Source: Stomoxys calcitrans (Eukaryota > Arthropoda > Insecta > Diptera > Muscidae). Taken from it: DNA of 64,000 nt. Within the stretch, counting starts at the first letter, position 1. Each line of letters starts with the position of its first letter. The translations under genes and the position numbers were made by a program. The notes beneath the pieces were generated by a model that had not been told where the DNA came from, did not search any database, and worked only from the letters and a program-made list of their open reading frames with translations. The stretch lies in assembly GCF_963082655.1 (NCBI RefSeq), contig NC_081552.1, forward strand, positions 69,795,465 to 69,859,464, in the 5' to 3' direction. Shown piece after piece: positions 32,582-46,200 of this stretch.

Positions 32582-35168
32582 CAATCCTAAGGCAGCCGGT
32601 TTTACGTACCGGATTGACCCAATGGAGCCCTTCATCGGCCAGGGACTTCCGCCTTAGTGTTCGTTTTCGTCCATATATCGTCATGAGAGAGGCACATGTC
32701 GGAGTGCCTTCTCCGCATGCTTCTGGAACGTGCCGGGTTTTTGAAAATAACCCCGCACCCTGGTTCTGTTCGGTTTTCCAGAAGCGCCTCCATCATCGGT
32801 CAGTGTCAGTGAGGTGTAACCGGTGCATGGGGTGGGTGCATTTCCGATCTTGCTCTGGTCTTACGTCACTACGGCAGTATAAAAATTTGGCCATGAACAT
32901 TCCATTAAGGAACTGGGACAAACTTCTCCCAAAGCAATGAGTGCTGTCCGATTCAATTTTAAGCTCAATGATAAGGGACCTCCTTTTTATAGCCGAGTCC
33001 GAACGGCGTGCCGCAGAGCGACACCTCTTTGGGGAGAAGTTTTACATGGCAAAGTACCTCACAAATGTCGCCAGCATTAGGAGGGGATAACCACCGCTGA
33101 AAATTTTTCTGATGCTCCTGTCAGGATTCGAACCCAGGCGTTCAGCGTCATAGGCGGACATGCTAACCGCAGAGGTTTGGTGTGGTTAATGGGCTTCGGC
33201 AGTATAGTCACACTAAATATGTTACAAGGTGCTGTGCGAACGAAGACATCAGTGTGTTGTTGTCGTCGCCTTCGGCGTCCTCGTTGTCGGACTATGTGAC
33301 CCCTTCGACCTCTTCCGTGTGGCAATTTGCGCAGCGCAGCCCCAATATTGCCGGCCAGTGCCGGGAAGTGTATCTTTGAAAGTGTATCAATTGAATTGCA
33401 ATGGTCTCAGAGGCAAGATCGAGATGGACGATTTTAGGCGTCGGAAAAACATATTGGTTGCAGCGATCCAGGAGACAATCTGACCAACACTTGCAGCCTG
33501 CATAGTTGTCACCGATACAATGCTACGTAATGATCGCTTAAGGAGGGGCAGTGGGAGATTGGCCTTCTTGATACACCGATGTCTGGAAAATGAGCAGTGT
33601 AATTCCGCTACTGAGGCATGGAAAGGACCCGAGTAAGGAGGAGTCATACAGACCGATCTCCCTACTTTCATCAGTAGCCTAGACGCTTGCCTACTCTTCC
33701 CAAGCGTCGTTGAAAAATTTCCATTTGCAGAGCATCAGCATGGATTTCGAAGACTGCTTTGTATGCCATCACCGCACATATTTGCCGTGGCTTCAATTAG
33801 CCCAGGCCATGTGATAGGACGGTCCCCGTGGCACTGGACCTATTTAAGGCATTCGACGTGGTCGCCATGCCAAACTATTTGAGGACATCGCCAATATGTC
33901 CCTCCAGCCAGGCCTGAAATGCTGGGTTGCGTATTATCTGTGTGGTCGCCAATCTTTTGTGGAATTTAGGAATAAGAAATCGAAACACCGTAGAGTGCAA
34001 CAAGGAGTTCCCCAAGGTGGGGTGATATCTCAGGCACTGCTTAACCTCTACCTATCCCCCATTCCACCTCCTCCAGACGACATTGAGATCGTATCATATG
34101 CGGACGTTTATACACGATCATGGCATCAGGCCCCCACCCATTGATGACATCTGCGATAAGTTAAACGTCTACCTCGACGAACTTGCCTCTTATTTCGCTG
34201 CAAGAAATCTGAAGATATCTGCCACCAAATCTTCACCCACATTGTTTACTATATACACGCATGAGGTGTGTAAGGAAGGTGAAGGTGACGGTCGACGGAG
34301 TGACAATTCCGACTAAGTGCCCTAAAATACTTAGTTTCACATTTGACAGCTTTTACTAATTCTACTTACATGCCACAGCAATTTGCGATAAAGTCAAAAG
34401 TAGAAACAAGGAAGGCCTCAAGTCACTTACCGGCAGCACATGGGGTGCTGACAAAGAAACCTTGTTGACCACGTACAAAGCAATTGACCGGTCCGTGGTA
34501 AATTATGCAGCGCCATCGTGGTCTCGTCTTTTTCAGAATGCCGCATTTCGAACTGCGACGCGCTGTCTTCTCAGTTCTCACGTGGACCACCTCCATCAGG
34601 AGGCAAAGATCCTACCAGTGCGATGACATAACTACATGCTGTCTAAGCAAAACCGTCTGGGATGTTATCGCAAAGACCATCCAAATCATCTTGTGTATTG
34701 GTATTCACAGCCCAGAAGCCTTAAGGTAAATCGACATGATCTGGAGCGTGAGGTCCAGCGCTACAAGAGAGAACCTCTAGATCAAGCGGGCCTAGACAAT
34801 ATTCATGCAGACACGGTAGTAGATGTGAATAGCTAAAGATGAATGTGGTCCTTAGAGAACGACCGCTTCCCATTGCACCTGAAGAAATCGATCTACCCCC
34901 GCAAACCAGAGTAGTTCTGGCTGAACTACAATCCGGCAGATGGAGCCGCCTCAATTCTTACAGAGCAAGGATTGATGCCAATATACAGGATGTTTGTCCC
35001 GATTGTGACCAGGGACCACACGACACACGTCACCTGTTTAACTGCCCAGCCAGGCCCAGACCACTCTGGATGCACCCCATCTTATTCGCAGAGTTTCTGG
35101 ATATGGATACTAAACAGAAACAAGCAGACGAAAGATAGAACACAACAAACTGCTACAATAGCAGCAAC
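32582..35168 (+). pseudogene. LINE family K, near-full-length but deleted copy
   Basis: Starts exactly at CAATCC like the derived SINEs and ends at ACTGCTACAATAGCAGC. In order: ribozyme-like 5' end (32582-32650), 2A-like/PHD region (NNPAPWFC, RCNRCMGWVHFRSCSGL; 32745-32880), nested SINE (32882-33196), endonuclease start (YQLNCNGLRGKIE, ILVAAIQET; 33380-33480), a deletion into RT (EHQHGFRR, VPQGGVISQALLNLYLS, SYADVYT with the second catalytic Asp lost), AVDRSVVNYA-like text, and a C-terminal zinc region CPDCDQGPHDTRHLFNCP (34990-35050) that is missing from the copy at 49.3 kb. Multiple frameshifts; inactive. Confidence 0.85.
32882..33196 (-). mobile_element. tRNA-derived SINE, copy 1 (10-bp TSD)
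   Basis: 315 bp inserted in LINE K, flanked by CGGCAGTATA (32872-32881 and 33197-33206). A perfect B box GGTTCGAATCC is the complement of 33134-33124. The copy at 57927-58241 shares GCATGTCCGCCTATGACGCT, the mid-region and the 3' end (…GGAATGTTCATGGCCAAATTT). The A-box segment differs from the other copy and seems rearranged (CCTCTGCGG where CGCAGAGG is expected). Confidence 0.9.
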
Positions 35169-35171
35169 CAT

Positions 35172-35830
35172 TTCGTGCAGTATAGATCCATCACGCCTGC
35201 GCCTGGCGCTAGTGTCCCTTACATGGAATGTATGGGGATAGCAGTCAAGTCCGTACTGCCGAAATAGAGTTATACAACCCCGCCGATTGGTTGTTTTGAA
35301 CCAATTAATGACCAAGTTTACAGGTCCGAAATTAGCGGCCTACTGTCTGGCCATAATCGTCTGGTCAAAGTTTCATAGCATTCTCCCCTAGGTAACGACC
35401 AGCGGGGCAGATTGAAGGTTCCACGTGTTGTGAGGATGCACCCACTAGGATTACGCGGAGGTGCAGCAGCCCGCCAGATATTTCCATTGCTGAGTGACGT
35501 CATTTCTTTGAGATCAGAACACCTCCCCATAATACTTACCATCAGCCGACCACCCGACTTCATAACCTCTGAGCGCCGGATATTTATCAATCAGAAGGCC
35601 GATTGGGTCGACGTCAGAGAGTACACCAATTGCCGATTCAGTGAACTGATGCAGCTTTATCTACCTACTTTTATAGAGCTAGAACTTAAGATCGAATCGA
35701 CATTTCCGGGCGGCAGTCGCTTTTCTTGGTGGTTAGGATGGCTGCTGGACATATTGCTGCCGAAAATGGGACTTAAGGATTTATTCCTACTCCAGTGGAG
35801 TAAATGCTGCTAAATGTGGCATCAAGTAGT
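35172..35830 (+). pseudogene. LINE family K endonuclease fragment
   Basis: Directly after the K tail, a second K piece with endonuclease text in shifting frames: LALVSLTWNVWG (where other copies read DASDPYMECMG), SAGYLSIRRPIGSTSE and RMHPLGLRG-type out-of-frame matches to the K region at 50100-50400. 5'-truncated, dead. 35831-35871 is unassigned. Confidence 0.6.
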
Positions 35831-35871
35831 TTTGAATAATTGGTTTGCAAATTTGCAATTTCAAATTGTTT

Positions 35872-37028
35872 GCTACGGACCTATTATAAAAAGTGGTGTG
35901 GTGTGGTTTTCCTTCTTTTGGACTATGCCAGTCTAATAGGCACAGCTTGCACTTCGGCCGATTATACATTATCATGTACTGGTAGTCTTAAAGAAACAAA
36001 CTTTTTGAATCTTGACTGAGACCCAATTTTCTTAACAATAACTGAAGAATCACTAACAGTGACAATCTCTTCTAGGAATTTTCTTTCGTTTCTTATTTCT
36101 TCGACTTTCTCCCATAGAAAAAATAACTTAGTTTTAGATGATGTTTAATATATGTTTTTTATTGCGATTTTTGCATTCAAGTGTATCTAAAGACGATGCC
36201 TTTTCAAGTTGACATTTTTTGACGTTGAAATTTTAAATAAAGTTTACATTCGTAAAAAATTATTTTTATATTTAAAATATGTATGCGCAAGTATGTATTT
36301 TTTATCTTTCATTTCTTTTGTATCTGGTTTTTGTTGTTGTCGTATGTATATAATATAAAAAGGGTATGTATGTTTATGTATGTATATATTAAAAAAATCG
36401 TTTAAATTATTATATATTATTATAATTAAGAATAAAATGTACGTTTCGGTTGTTGTTGTTATTTTGATAATCTTTTGTTGTTTTGTTTTTTTTTAATATT
36501 ATAATTGCAAAATACAAAGTAAGTAATAAATTAAACAAACGATACGATACTTCTTTTTTTGCTATTTTTTACAAAAAAAAAATACGTTACTTTAAACATA
36601 TTTGCTAAGTTCCGAAAAATCATATAAAAGACAATTATAAAATTTCTATATAAAAATCCCCACAAACTACTACAAAAAGTGTGGCTGATTTGGTTAAAAG
36701 ACTTCATAAAAAACTACTGCATATCTTCGGGCGCAAAGAAAATAACAGAAAACAAAATTTAATTTTAACTAACAAAAAACAAAAATTAGCTAAACTGTTA
36801 GTATCTCAAACAAAAACGATTTCAATTGGCATTGCAGTTTTATGTGTTTATGCTTTTTCTGGGAAAACAAACAACAGAATATTTTTTTCTTTCAGACATT
36901 TCTTTGCCACCTGAGCCCAAATTTTATTTAAGATTCTTTTTATTTTTCAAGTGTTTTTTAAGAGTTAGAAATCTTTCTGTTTTGTTTTGAATTTAAAAGT
37001 CCAAGCTACGGACCTATTATAAAAAGTG
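35872..37028. repeat. 1.1-kb segment bounded by a 24-bp direct repeat
   Basis: The 24-mer at 35872-35895 (starts GCTACGGACC, ends AAAAAGTG) is repeated exactly at 37005-37028, the latter inside the presumed BNIP3 3' UTR. The sequence between is AT-rich, with no gene or element I recognise. Possible causes are a tandem duplication with later loss, repair, or insertion with an unusually long target duplication. Confidence 0.7.
36923..36944 (-). terminator. Candidate BNIP3 poly(A) signals
   Basis: Two AATAAA hexamers on the minus strand (complements of 36923-36928 and 36939-36944), about 225-245 nt past the BNIP3 stop codon. Fly 3' UTRs of this length are common. No transcript evidence is available. 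Confidence 0.4.
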
Positions 37029-37168
37029 TATGAAAAAGAAGTAAATTAAATAGTAAGTTTTATATGTTGTATATATGTATATGTAAATCACACCTTATAT
37101 ATTATTTTATGTATATGTAGATCTTTTAGAAGAAAAAAAAGAAGTATGCCAGTTTGAAGTTAATCACT

Positions 37169-37220
37169 TCAGTCTATTACCACTCGGGTAAACAAAATGC
37201 CACGTTTGCTGAGCCATAAC
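37169..37220 (-). CDS. BNIP3: BNIP3 last coding exon
   Basis: Acceptor TTCCTTTTAG ends at 37221. 52 nt complete a Gly codon and encode LWLSKRGILFTRVVID, then TGA (37171-37169). It provides the end of the membrane helix and the basic flank. It lies 11.6 kb from the previous exon. Confidence 0.9.
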
Positions 37221-40200
37221 CTAAAAGGAATAAAGATAAGAGTAAGTAATTTAGAAAAAATGTGTGCAAAAGAATAAATAATTTCCAAACAAGTAAAAGC
37301 GTTCTAAGTTCGGCCGGGCCAAATCTTATATACTCTCCACCGTGGATCGCATTTGTCAAGTTCTTTGAATGACTTTTACAATTTATATATGAGCTACATC
37401 AAGTTATTCCCCGATATGGGCCGTACTTGTCATGGCTGTTAGAAGTCATAGAAAAATACCACCTCCATTTCAGGCAAATCGAGTAAAAATTGGGCCCTCT
37501 AGTGGCTCAGAGTGTCAAATTGGGTGATCGATTTATATGGCATCTATATCGGGTTGTCAACAGATATAAACCATACTTGTTGGAAGTAATACCAAAACGA
37601 CCTATGCAAAATTTCAACCAAATTGGCACAGTTTGTTGGAAGTCATACCAAAATACCACGTGCAAAATTTCAGTCAAATCGAATAAGAATTGCGCCCTCT
37701 AAAAGCTTAAGAAGTCTAATGGGAGATCGGTTTATATGGCAGCTATTTACATCAGGTTATGGACTGATTTAGACCATACTTGGCACAGTTGAGCCCTCTA
37801 GAAGCTCAAGAAGTCTAATCGGGAGATCGGTTTATACGGCGGCTATAACAAGAAGTCAAGACCTAAGATCGGTTTATATGGCAGTTATATTAAACATGGA
37901 CCGATTTGGCCCATTTACGATCCCAACACAACACAAACAAACAAAAAAACAGAACAGTTGTACTCATTAAAAAAAAAAAAAAACAGAAACATAAACATAA
38001 AGCACAATTACAAAACAATACCAACCTTGTGAACATAACAAGAGAAAGAAGAACAAAATCAGTCACTAAACGTCAAATGGTTATAACTCGGCATTGCCAG
38101 ATCATAGGTTCGTGACCTAGCTAAAAAGACATTGGCAATACCTCAAACGAGTTGCCAGATTGTCAAATAAAATTACAAAATCGGAAAATTATTAAATCCC
38201 ATAAAATCGTCAAATATTGAAAAACATTTTTATTTTTATTATTAAATTCTTAATCGAAAATGTCCGCTCCAAAAAGAACAAGACTCCAAGCCCAAAACTC
38301 ATTGACTGAAAATCTGGCTAATTCCCCCAGAATTGCGGATTCCTCTTTTCGCCTCTTGCAAATCCTGGACAATCGACTCGAAAAACAATCCGAAAATATA
38401 TCTAGTGAAATAAAAGCAATGATTAAGGAAAGTGAGGACAGAATATTAACAGAAATTAATAAGAAAATAACCGAAATGAGAGTGGACTTAAACAATGTAA
38501 TTGAAAGAGTATCATATTTAGAGACAGCTATGTGTGAAATTTCCAACCTCAAAACCGAGATAAAAGACTTAAAAATAAAAGCACTAAAACAAGCTAATTC
38601 TCTGGTTGCATGTGATATTAGACTTAACGGAATTCCGTACACTGAAGGCGAAAATCTTCCACTCTATTTTGAAAATATATGTCAAACTATAAACATTCCT
38701 ACACCAGTTGTTAAATCCATATACCGACTGCAAAACAAAAACAATAAGCACCAGAATTATTCCCCAGATGCTGTAATTATTGTCAAACTACACTCTCCAT
38801 ACGACAAAAACTATTTCTTAAAAACATTAAGCGAATTCAGAAGGAACACCAAATCGAACCTATCCTTATCAATATTAGGGTTTCAAACGGAAACCAATTT
38901 TTATATTAAAGAAAACCTAACACATTCCAACTATCAGATCCTTCAAGCTGCAGTTCGATTGAGGAAACAAAATCAAGTACATTCGGCGTACACTTATCGC
39001 GGATTGGTCTATATCAAACACTTTGTTAATGATAACCCAATTTGCATTGAACACATCAATATGCTGGATACTCTTTTTCGGTCTGCTGAAGACGAAGAAA
39101 ATAGCTTATTTTAGTCGTAAATTTCAAGAGGCATTGAACACGAAAGATACTTGGAGACATATAAAGTCAATTGGAATAGGAAGTGATAATGCATCAATTG
39201 ATAGACATGTTGATTTAGATGAGATTAATAGGAGTTTCTTGAACATATCTTTTCCTGAGCCAAACGTACATTTCTACGACAGTGAATTTAGTAACGTAAA
39301 CCATAGTAGTAACAACACCTCACCAGACCTACGTTTTGATCTTGAGCGTTTTGAACAAAGCGATATCGTTAGCGCTGTAGAATCAATTAAGTCTAATGCC
39401 ATTGGTTCTGATGGTATTGACCCAAGATTTTTTAGGATAATTCTACCCTTTATTCTTCCGTATATGTGCCATCTTTTTAACAATATTATTTTAAGGAGTT
39501 GCTATCCACAGTCTTGGAAACGGGCAAGGATAGTCCCAATACCAAAGAATAACCAGGAATTTAGGCCAATAGCAATACTTCCATTCGTCTCTAAGATATT
39601 TGAGACTCTAGTCAACCGGAAAATATCTGAATATATTGCGAATAATTCGCTGCTAACAGATTTTTAATCTGGTTTCCGGCCAAAGCACAGTTGCACTACT
39701 GCACTGTTGAAAGTAGTTGAAGATGTAAGGAGTGATATTGACAGCGATAAAGTTGCCTTTCTTGTTCTTTTAGATCATTCGAAAGCTTTTGATTCCGTTG
39801 ATCCCAATATACTTTGCCTTAAACTGAAACATTTATTTAAATTTTCTGAAAGAACAACGGATCTTATATATTCCTATCTTACGAATAGAAGCCAATCGGT
39901 ATGTGTTGATAGCCGCTGTTCTAGTTATCTTCCAGTCTCAAGAGGTGTTCCACAGGGGTCTGTGTTGGGCCCACTCCTTTTTTCCTTATATAGCAATGAC
40001 CTTCCTGGACAGTTGCGCAACTGTGGTATTCATATGTATGCCGACGACGTACAGCTGTATATGAGCTCCTCGCCGGGGAGGTTGATCGATGGCTTACTTC
40101 GACTAAATAATGACTTGGATAGGATAAACACATGGGCAAACGCCAACGGACTTCTTTTAAATCCAATAAAGTCAAAGTGCCTTGTAATTAGTAGGAATCG

Positions 40201-43200
40201 GGTGACAATGCCGCCCAATCTTGATGTGGCAATTGCTGGAGCCCCAATTGAGATTGTTTCATCTGCAAGAAACCTTGGTTTGGAGTTTGATGATAGACTT
40301 TCATGGAAGAATCATGTCAGAATGACAGTGGGCAGGACCTACGGCGTTTTACGAAACTTATATATGAGTCGACAGTATACCCCTTTGTCAATAAGAATGC
40401 TTTTGGCTAGGACATTTATTCTGCCGAAACTATTATACTCTTGCGAGGTTTTTTACGGTAGTGATGTAACTCATAGGAATAAATTGCACGTGGCCTTTAA
40501 CGATGTCGTTAGATACATTTTTGGTTTGCGTAGAAGAGACCGGGTATCTGACTTTGCCAGACAAGTATATGGTGTCTCTTTTAACTCGTTCCTTAAGATA
40601 CGCTTGTTGCAAATGATCCACAAGATAATTTATACCAATGAACCGTCATATCTGGCTTCTGTTTTGCGTTTTGCTAACTCTACAAGAGGTAAACAAGTAA
40701 TACAAATACGTCATCAATATCATGTATCTGAACAACAGTTCTTTGTTAATGCTATACGTCTCTGGAATAATCTTCCCAATAGTATTCAAATTATAAGTAA
40801 TGAACGACAGTTCAAATCTTTGATTTATAATCATTTTAATTAATTATTTGTTTTGTTTTTTTTATAACTATTTTTTTAATTTATTTTATTAGTAACTTTG
40901 ATTAAATTGTTAAACTTTCTTTAAAGTTTCTTTTTCTTTTTTTGTTTTGTTTAAACCTTTTTTTAACTTAAATATTGCATCAGTAACTTTGCTTAAATTG
41001 TTAAATATTTTGTACCAATTATTGTTCTATTTAAATGAAAACTTGTTGAACTCATTGTATTTATCAATTTACTAACCCATGCTTTATATAAGACACTGTC
41101 TTTTGTATGGGTTTTATCATAATAAAAATACAAATACAAATACAAATACAAAATACAAATACAACCTACACTAACAAGCAGTAATTGTGCAAAATTTCAA
41201 GCGCCTAGCTTTACTCCTTCGAAAGTTAGCGTGCTTTCGAGAGACTGACGGACGGACGCACATGGCTAGATCGACTTTAAATGTCACGACGATCAAGAAT
41301 ATATAAACCTTATGGATTCTTAAAAACGAAATGACGAAATTAGTATACCCCCATCCTATGGTGGAGGGTATAAAAATGAAAAATTTGCAATTTTTGTGTG
41401 AAGATATCACAAAAATGTTGGAAGTAATTTAAATTTCAGAATTCATTCACTTTTGGTAGATATGACCACCCTTTATTATTGTGGTTGTTGTAGCAGTGTG
41501 CTGCACACTGAGGCAGCACCTTTTGCCGAGGAAGGACTTCATCGTGAACCTAAGCAACACCAGACACAGTGGCGACGCGAGCAACAAGACACAGTGGCAC
41601 CAAGCAGGCTCCATGACCCCTCCCCAAATTCTCCTCGCTTAAGTTGTGGTACGCATCTTCGTCAGTACTGGAGACAGCGAATTTGAGATATTCAACGTTT
41701 CTATCCACTCCCATCATAACATTTGGTCAGAATGTCGTCCAGAAATAGCTTTCTTTCTTCAGAATGAAAGCACACCAGCGAGAGACGGCATTTGCACAGA
41801 TAGTGACTCATAATTATCAGTCATTAACGAGCAATCTCAAACCCCTATTACGATCAAATGTATCATTTTTCCTGAAATATCCATCGTCATTCCGTTGCGG
41901 TTAATTGCAACATGTTTAGATATTAATGTTACAATCAATTCCGATTCCATATTCCCATCGCGGTCACCATGGAGAAGCCTAAGACTTTGCGGCACCGGAA
42001 ATTCATAAAGGGCTTCACAAATGCCATCGACGCAGATATCGACAATTGCAGCGGCCCTCTTGTCCAGACAGGGTGAGACAATGTGGAGATATAAATTTCT
42101 CAGGGCGGCTAAGCGGTGCATGTAAGCTGGCAAAATTCCCCATGATAGACCGGTGACATACCACATCATCGACTCTAGTGACCAACGCTTTCCAGCACTG
42201 GCGGAGGGAATTAAACTCCATGTTAATCAGTGCCATAGGGATAAACGTCTAAACCATCTAGAAGAATGTGAGATTGACGGATAGAGACTATGGCCTATAA
42301 TTGTAAGTCTTGATGCAGAACAGGGCCAAAACAGCGGCCAATAGAATACTAAAAAGCCTTTGTTGAGATATGAATATGAGTTCCTTTACTGTGAACGCAG
42401 GAGCCGACGAGTTACCCGACATGCTGATAAGGCGTATGCATCAGCTTATCTGCGCAATCTGGCTAGAAGAACGCATATCGAAGCCTGGAAAGAGCTCCCA
42501 CAACTGAACCCTGGAAAGAACCCAAACAAGGAGGAGTATCTCCAGTAGCCAAGACGCTTGATGGACTATTCCTCCACATATTCATTGAGTCCACACCACG
42601 TTTCAGGACGGTCCTCAGGGCGCTGGACCTATCGAAAACATTCGATGGCTGACCATGCCAAAATATTCGAGGACATCGCCAACACATCATTCCAGACAGG
42701 CCTGAAACGCTGGGTCGCGAATTATGTGTGTGGTCGTCAATCATTTGTAGAATTTAAAAAAAAATCAACACCCCGTAGAGTGCAGCAGGGAGTTTCCCAA
42801 GGCGGGGTGATATCTTTGGCACTGTTTAACCTCAACCTATCCCCTATTCGACCCCCTCCAGACGGCATAGAGTTCGTATGATTTGGAGACGATTGTAGGA
42901 TCATGGCATCAGGACCCCCACCCATTGTTGACGTCTGATATAGGTTAAACGTCTATCTCAACGAACTGGCCGCTTATTTCGCTGCAGGAGATTTGAAGAT
43001 ACCCACCAAATCTACAGCCACATTGTCACTACAAATACGCATGATGTGTATAATGAGCTGAATGTGATAAAGTCGATGAAGAAATTATTCCGACCATCAA
43101 GTGTCCCAAAATACATTGTGTGACATTTGATAGTTTTTACACATTCTTCCCACATGGCACTTCACTTTACGATAAAGCCAGAAATAGAAACAAGGTCCCA

Positions 43201-46200
43201 ACATGACTTGCCGACAACACTTAAGGTGGCGGCAAAGAAACTATGTTGACCACGTTCGGTAATAATGGCAGTCCGTTATTAATGTACTTAGCGATAGACC
43301 AATGACTCTGATAGTAACCAAACCTACGATCGATCATGCTGCCAACTTGTTTAAAGGGGAGTCTCTACTAAGTAAGATAAGAATCTAAGCAACCTCTCTA
43401 CAGACCAAAAATTTACTATAAAATACTCTGATACTAACCTTCTTGTTAATGTGGTTCTGAAGCATGGGTACATGCGAAAAAAAGACAGTGCTGTACTTTT
43501 CTGTTCGAGATAATTTTTTTGTAATAATTATAGACCAATCAGCGTAAATGGAGAACATTGTACCCGACTTGGTGTTGTTAGAAACCAAGCAACGGTTTTG
43601 ATTGGTTTTGACTTGGCAAAATCCAGGCTTATCTTGGTCTTTCTTCGTCTCAAATGTGGACACAAACCTGCCCGCAGTGTCACCTGGAAAGCTCAATATC
43701 TGTTAAAGGTAGTAAGCTAGGATGTGCCACGAGTTCACCTGTAGAATGATAAGAAGATGGGTTGGGGCGTTGGGTTAGTAACCCATCGCCCGGATAGCTT
43801 GAAGAAATCATTATGAAATAACGAAGATAATTAATAACGGATCCTTCTATGTAGACGAAACGGCAAACGTTTTAAGGACCTTGATTTGCCTATCTACACC
43901 TGGAATGGTGCACACTTTTATAGAGGAGGGAAAAATACAGGGCAGACATTACTGCCATACAAGAAGTGTGATGGCTCCGAAAAGGCCCCACAACAGCAAA
44001 GAGAGGGAACCCCCATATATTTTAGCTGTCATGAGACGAGACAGGAATATGAAGTTTGAAACACCTTGTTCAGGTTTACTCTGGTTGATGGGAGGATAGC
44101 CACAATCCGAATATAGGCCAAATTCTTCAACATCAGCCTTATTTGCGCCCATGCCCTCACGGAAGACAAAGACGAACACATCAAGGAAATTTTCTGCGAG
44201 CACCTTCAAAGAGAATATGATCCGCCAATGATATTAAAATCGTTCTAGATTATAATGCAAAAATCGGGAAGGGAAATATCTTTGGCTCAACAGTAGGAAA
44301 ATCTAGCCTACACGGAGAAACTTCCGATAGTGACTTCGCCGCGGCAACGATCATGGTGACATACAGGGAAACATTACAGTCAGTAGCAACACGCCAGCGG
44401 AGAAGAAATTCTACACATCCTTCTGCGGAGACAAGGAAGGAAATCTTGAAACTGATACAGGTAGTGTGCTGAGGATATTGAAAGAACACTTTTCCCAGCT
44501 GCTGGTATCCTATGATGGAGGCCATGAGTATACCGCAGAACCAATCCCTGATAATGGTATAGAATGTGTACCACCTAGTCAAAACGAGGTACACGTAGTA
44601 GTAACCCAACTGAAAAATAATAAGGCAGCAGGAGCCGATGGGTTGCCGGCTGAACTATTTAAGACCGGAGGGGATACACTGATTTGGCTAGAAGAGCGCT
44701 TATGATGATTGGAACCTCAGATTACTGTGTCCCATATATAAGAAAGGGGACAAGACGGTATGTGCTCAGTTAAAATAAGAAAGAACCTCTCCGAACCGTT
44801 CAATACCAAACGAAGTATTATACAGGGAGACAGCTTATAAGGTGATCTCTTTAATATCCTGCTGGAGAAGATTTTACGAGATGCATGTGTGAATATGATA
44901 CTCGCCTATGACGACGACATCGATATTATGGATCGGTCACCGGAAGTAGTAACTGCAGCTTTTGAAAGTATCGAAAGAGGATCAACGAAAATGGGTTTGG
45001 CTGTTAATGGATATAACACAAAGTGTTACCCCGGGCAGATAAAGAAAATGGAGAAAGTTGGGAACTAAAACAGTGAGATAGTCCAGAGGAACTTCACAAG
45101 AAAGGGGGTTTATCTCCTCTATTGTTGCGTCTGGCAATAAATGGGATTATGAATCTTTCCAGGGGGAGAGGTGAAGGTCTTTGCCAAAGCGGATGATGTC
45201 GTCATCATGATAGGTTGCCGTTTTCTGGCTATTATTAAGGACCTCGTGCAGGCTGTCTGGATGGGCGGTCCACCGAGTGTGGCATAAACCCCAAAAAAAG
45301 ACTTGCTCCAGGAGGAGGAAGCTCGGTTTTCAAAAGACCTGTCTGAATGGAGACCCTTTCGAAAGTCAAGTACTTGGGGGTGATTCTTGAATAGAAGCTT
45401 AGTTAGGGAAGAAAAGTCGAAGAAAAATACTACCAATACAATGGAAGCCGAAACCCTCATCGGCAAGGGCTGCCGCCTCAGTGTACGTGTTCGTCTTTTT
45501 TTCGTCATGGGAAAGGCATATCCCGGAGTGCCTTCTCCGCTCGCTTCTGGTCCGTGCCGGGATTGAAAAGAACCCCTGACCCTTGTTCTGTACGGTTTGC
45601 CAGGTCGGTGTCGGTGAGGTGTAACCGGTGCATGGAGTGGGTACATTTTCGATATTGTTCTGGCCTCACTTCAGTACGAGAGTATAGTCATACTGGATAT
45701 GTTGCACGGTGCTGTGCGAACATAGCCAGCAGTGGGTCACAAGCGTCGTCGTCGTCGCCTTCTGCGTCGTCGAACTATGTGACCCCCAGACCTCTCCCGT
45801 ACGGCAATATACGCAACAGCAGCATCCCAGCCCCAATATTGCAAGGGAAATGTATAATTTTTGAAACTAAACTGTAACGGTCTTCGTGGCAAGATCGATG
45901 AGATTTTGGATTTCATAAGTCGGAAAATATATTGGTCGCAGCGATCCAGGAGACAAAGCTGACCAACACCTGCAGCTTGCGCAGTTGTCACGGATACAAT
46001 GTGCTACGTAAGGATCGCGCAAGGAATGGAGGTGGGGGATTGGCCTCCCTGATACACCATTCCCTGCAAAATAGACCCATCTCGGATGCGCCAGGCTCTA
46101 GTGACCCCTACATGGGGATAGCAGTCAGGTCCGGTACTGCCGAGATAGAGCTATACAACGTGTATATACCGCCGGTTGGTAGCTGTGTCCCGATTAATGA

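Larger units (their letters stand above)
37928..41165 (+). mobile_element. CR1-like LINE lacking endonuclease, near-intact ORFs
   Basis: Interrupts family C repeat. About 330 nt of 5' UTR, an ORF1 (38260-39114), and an RT ORF in the +1 frame overlapping it (39101-40843) with one stop. The 3' UTR ends in an (AAATAC)n-type tail (41126-41163). RT motifs (VSRGVPQGSVLGPLLFSLYSNDL, MYADDVQLYM) are of the CR1/L2 group. The endonuclease expected between ORF1 and RT is absent. Flanks share only CAAC, so the TSD is short or unclear. Confidence 0.85.
37291..41376. repeat. TIR repeat family C (CTAAGTTCGGCCGGGCC type) split by a CR1-like LINE
   Basis: Left part 37291-37927 starts AAGTAAAAGCGTTCTAAGTT and TTATATACTCTCCACCGTGG; right part 41166-41376 ends CCATCCTATGGTGGAGGGTATA. 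The ends are inverted (TATAC-CCTCCACC). The left part has divergent tandem units around GGTTTATATGGCAGCTAT (about 37727, 37830, 37870). It sits inside BNIP3 intron 4 territory. Confidence 0.75.

Noticed and set aside
41837..42169. 110-codon minus-strand frame
   Set aside because: No recognised domain, lies between degraded LINE pieces; kept only as part of an unassigned region.
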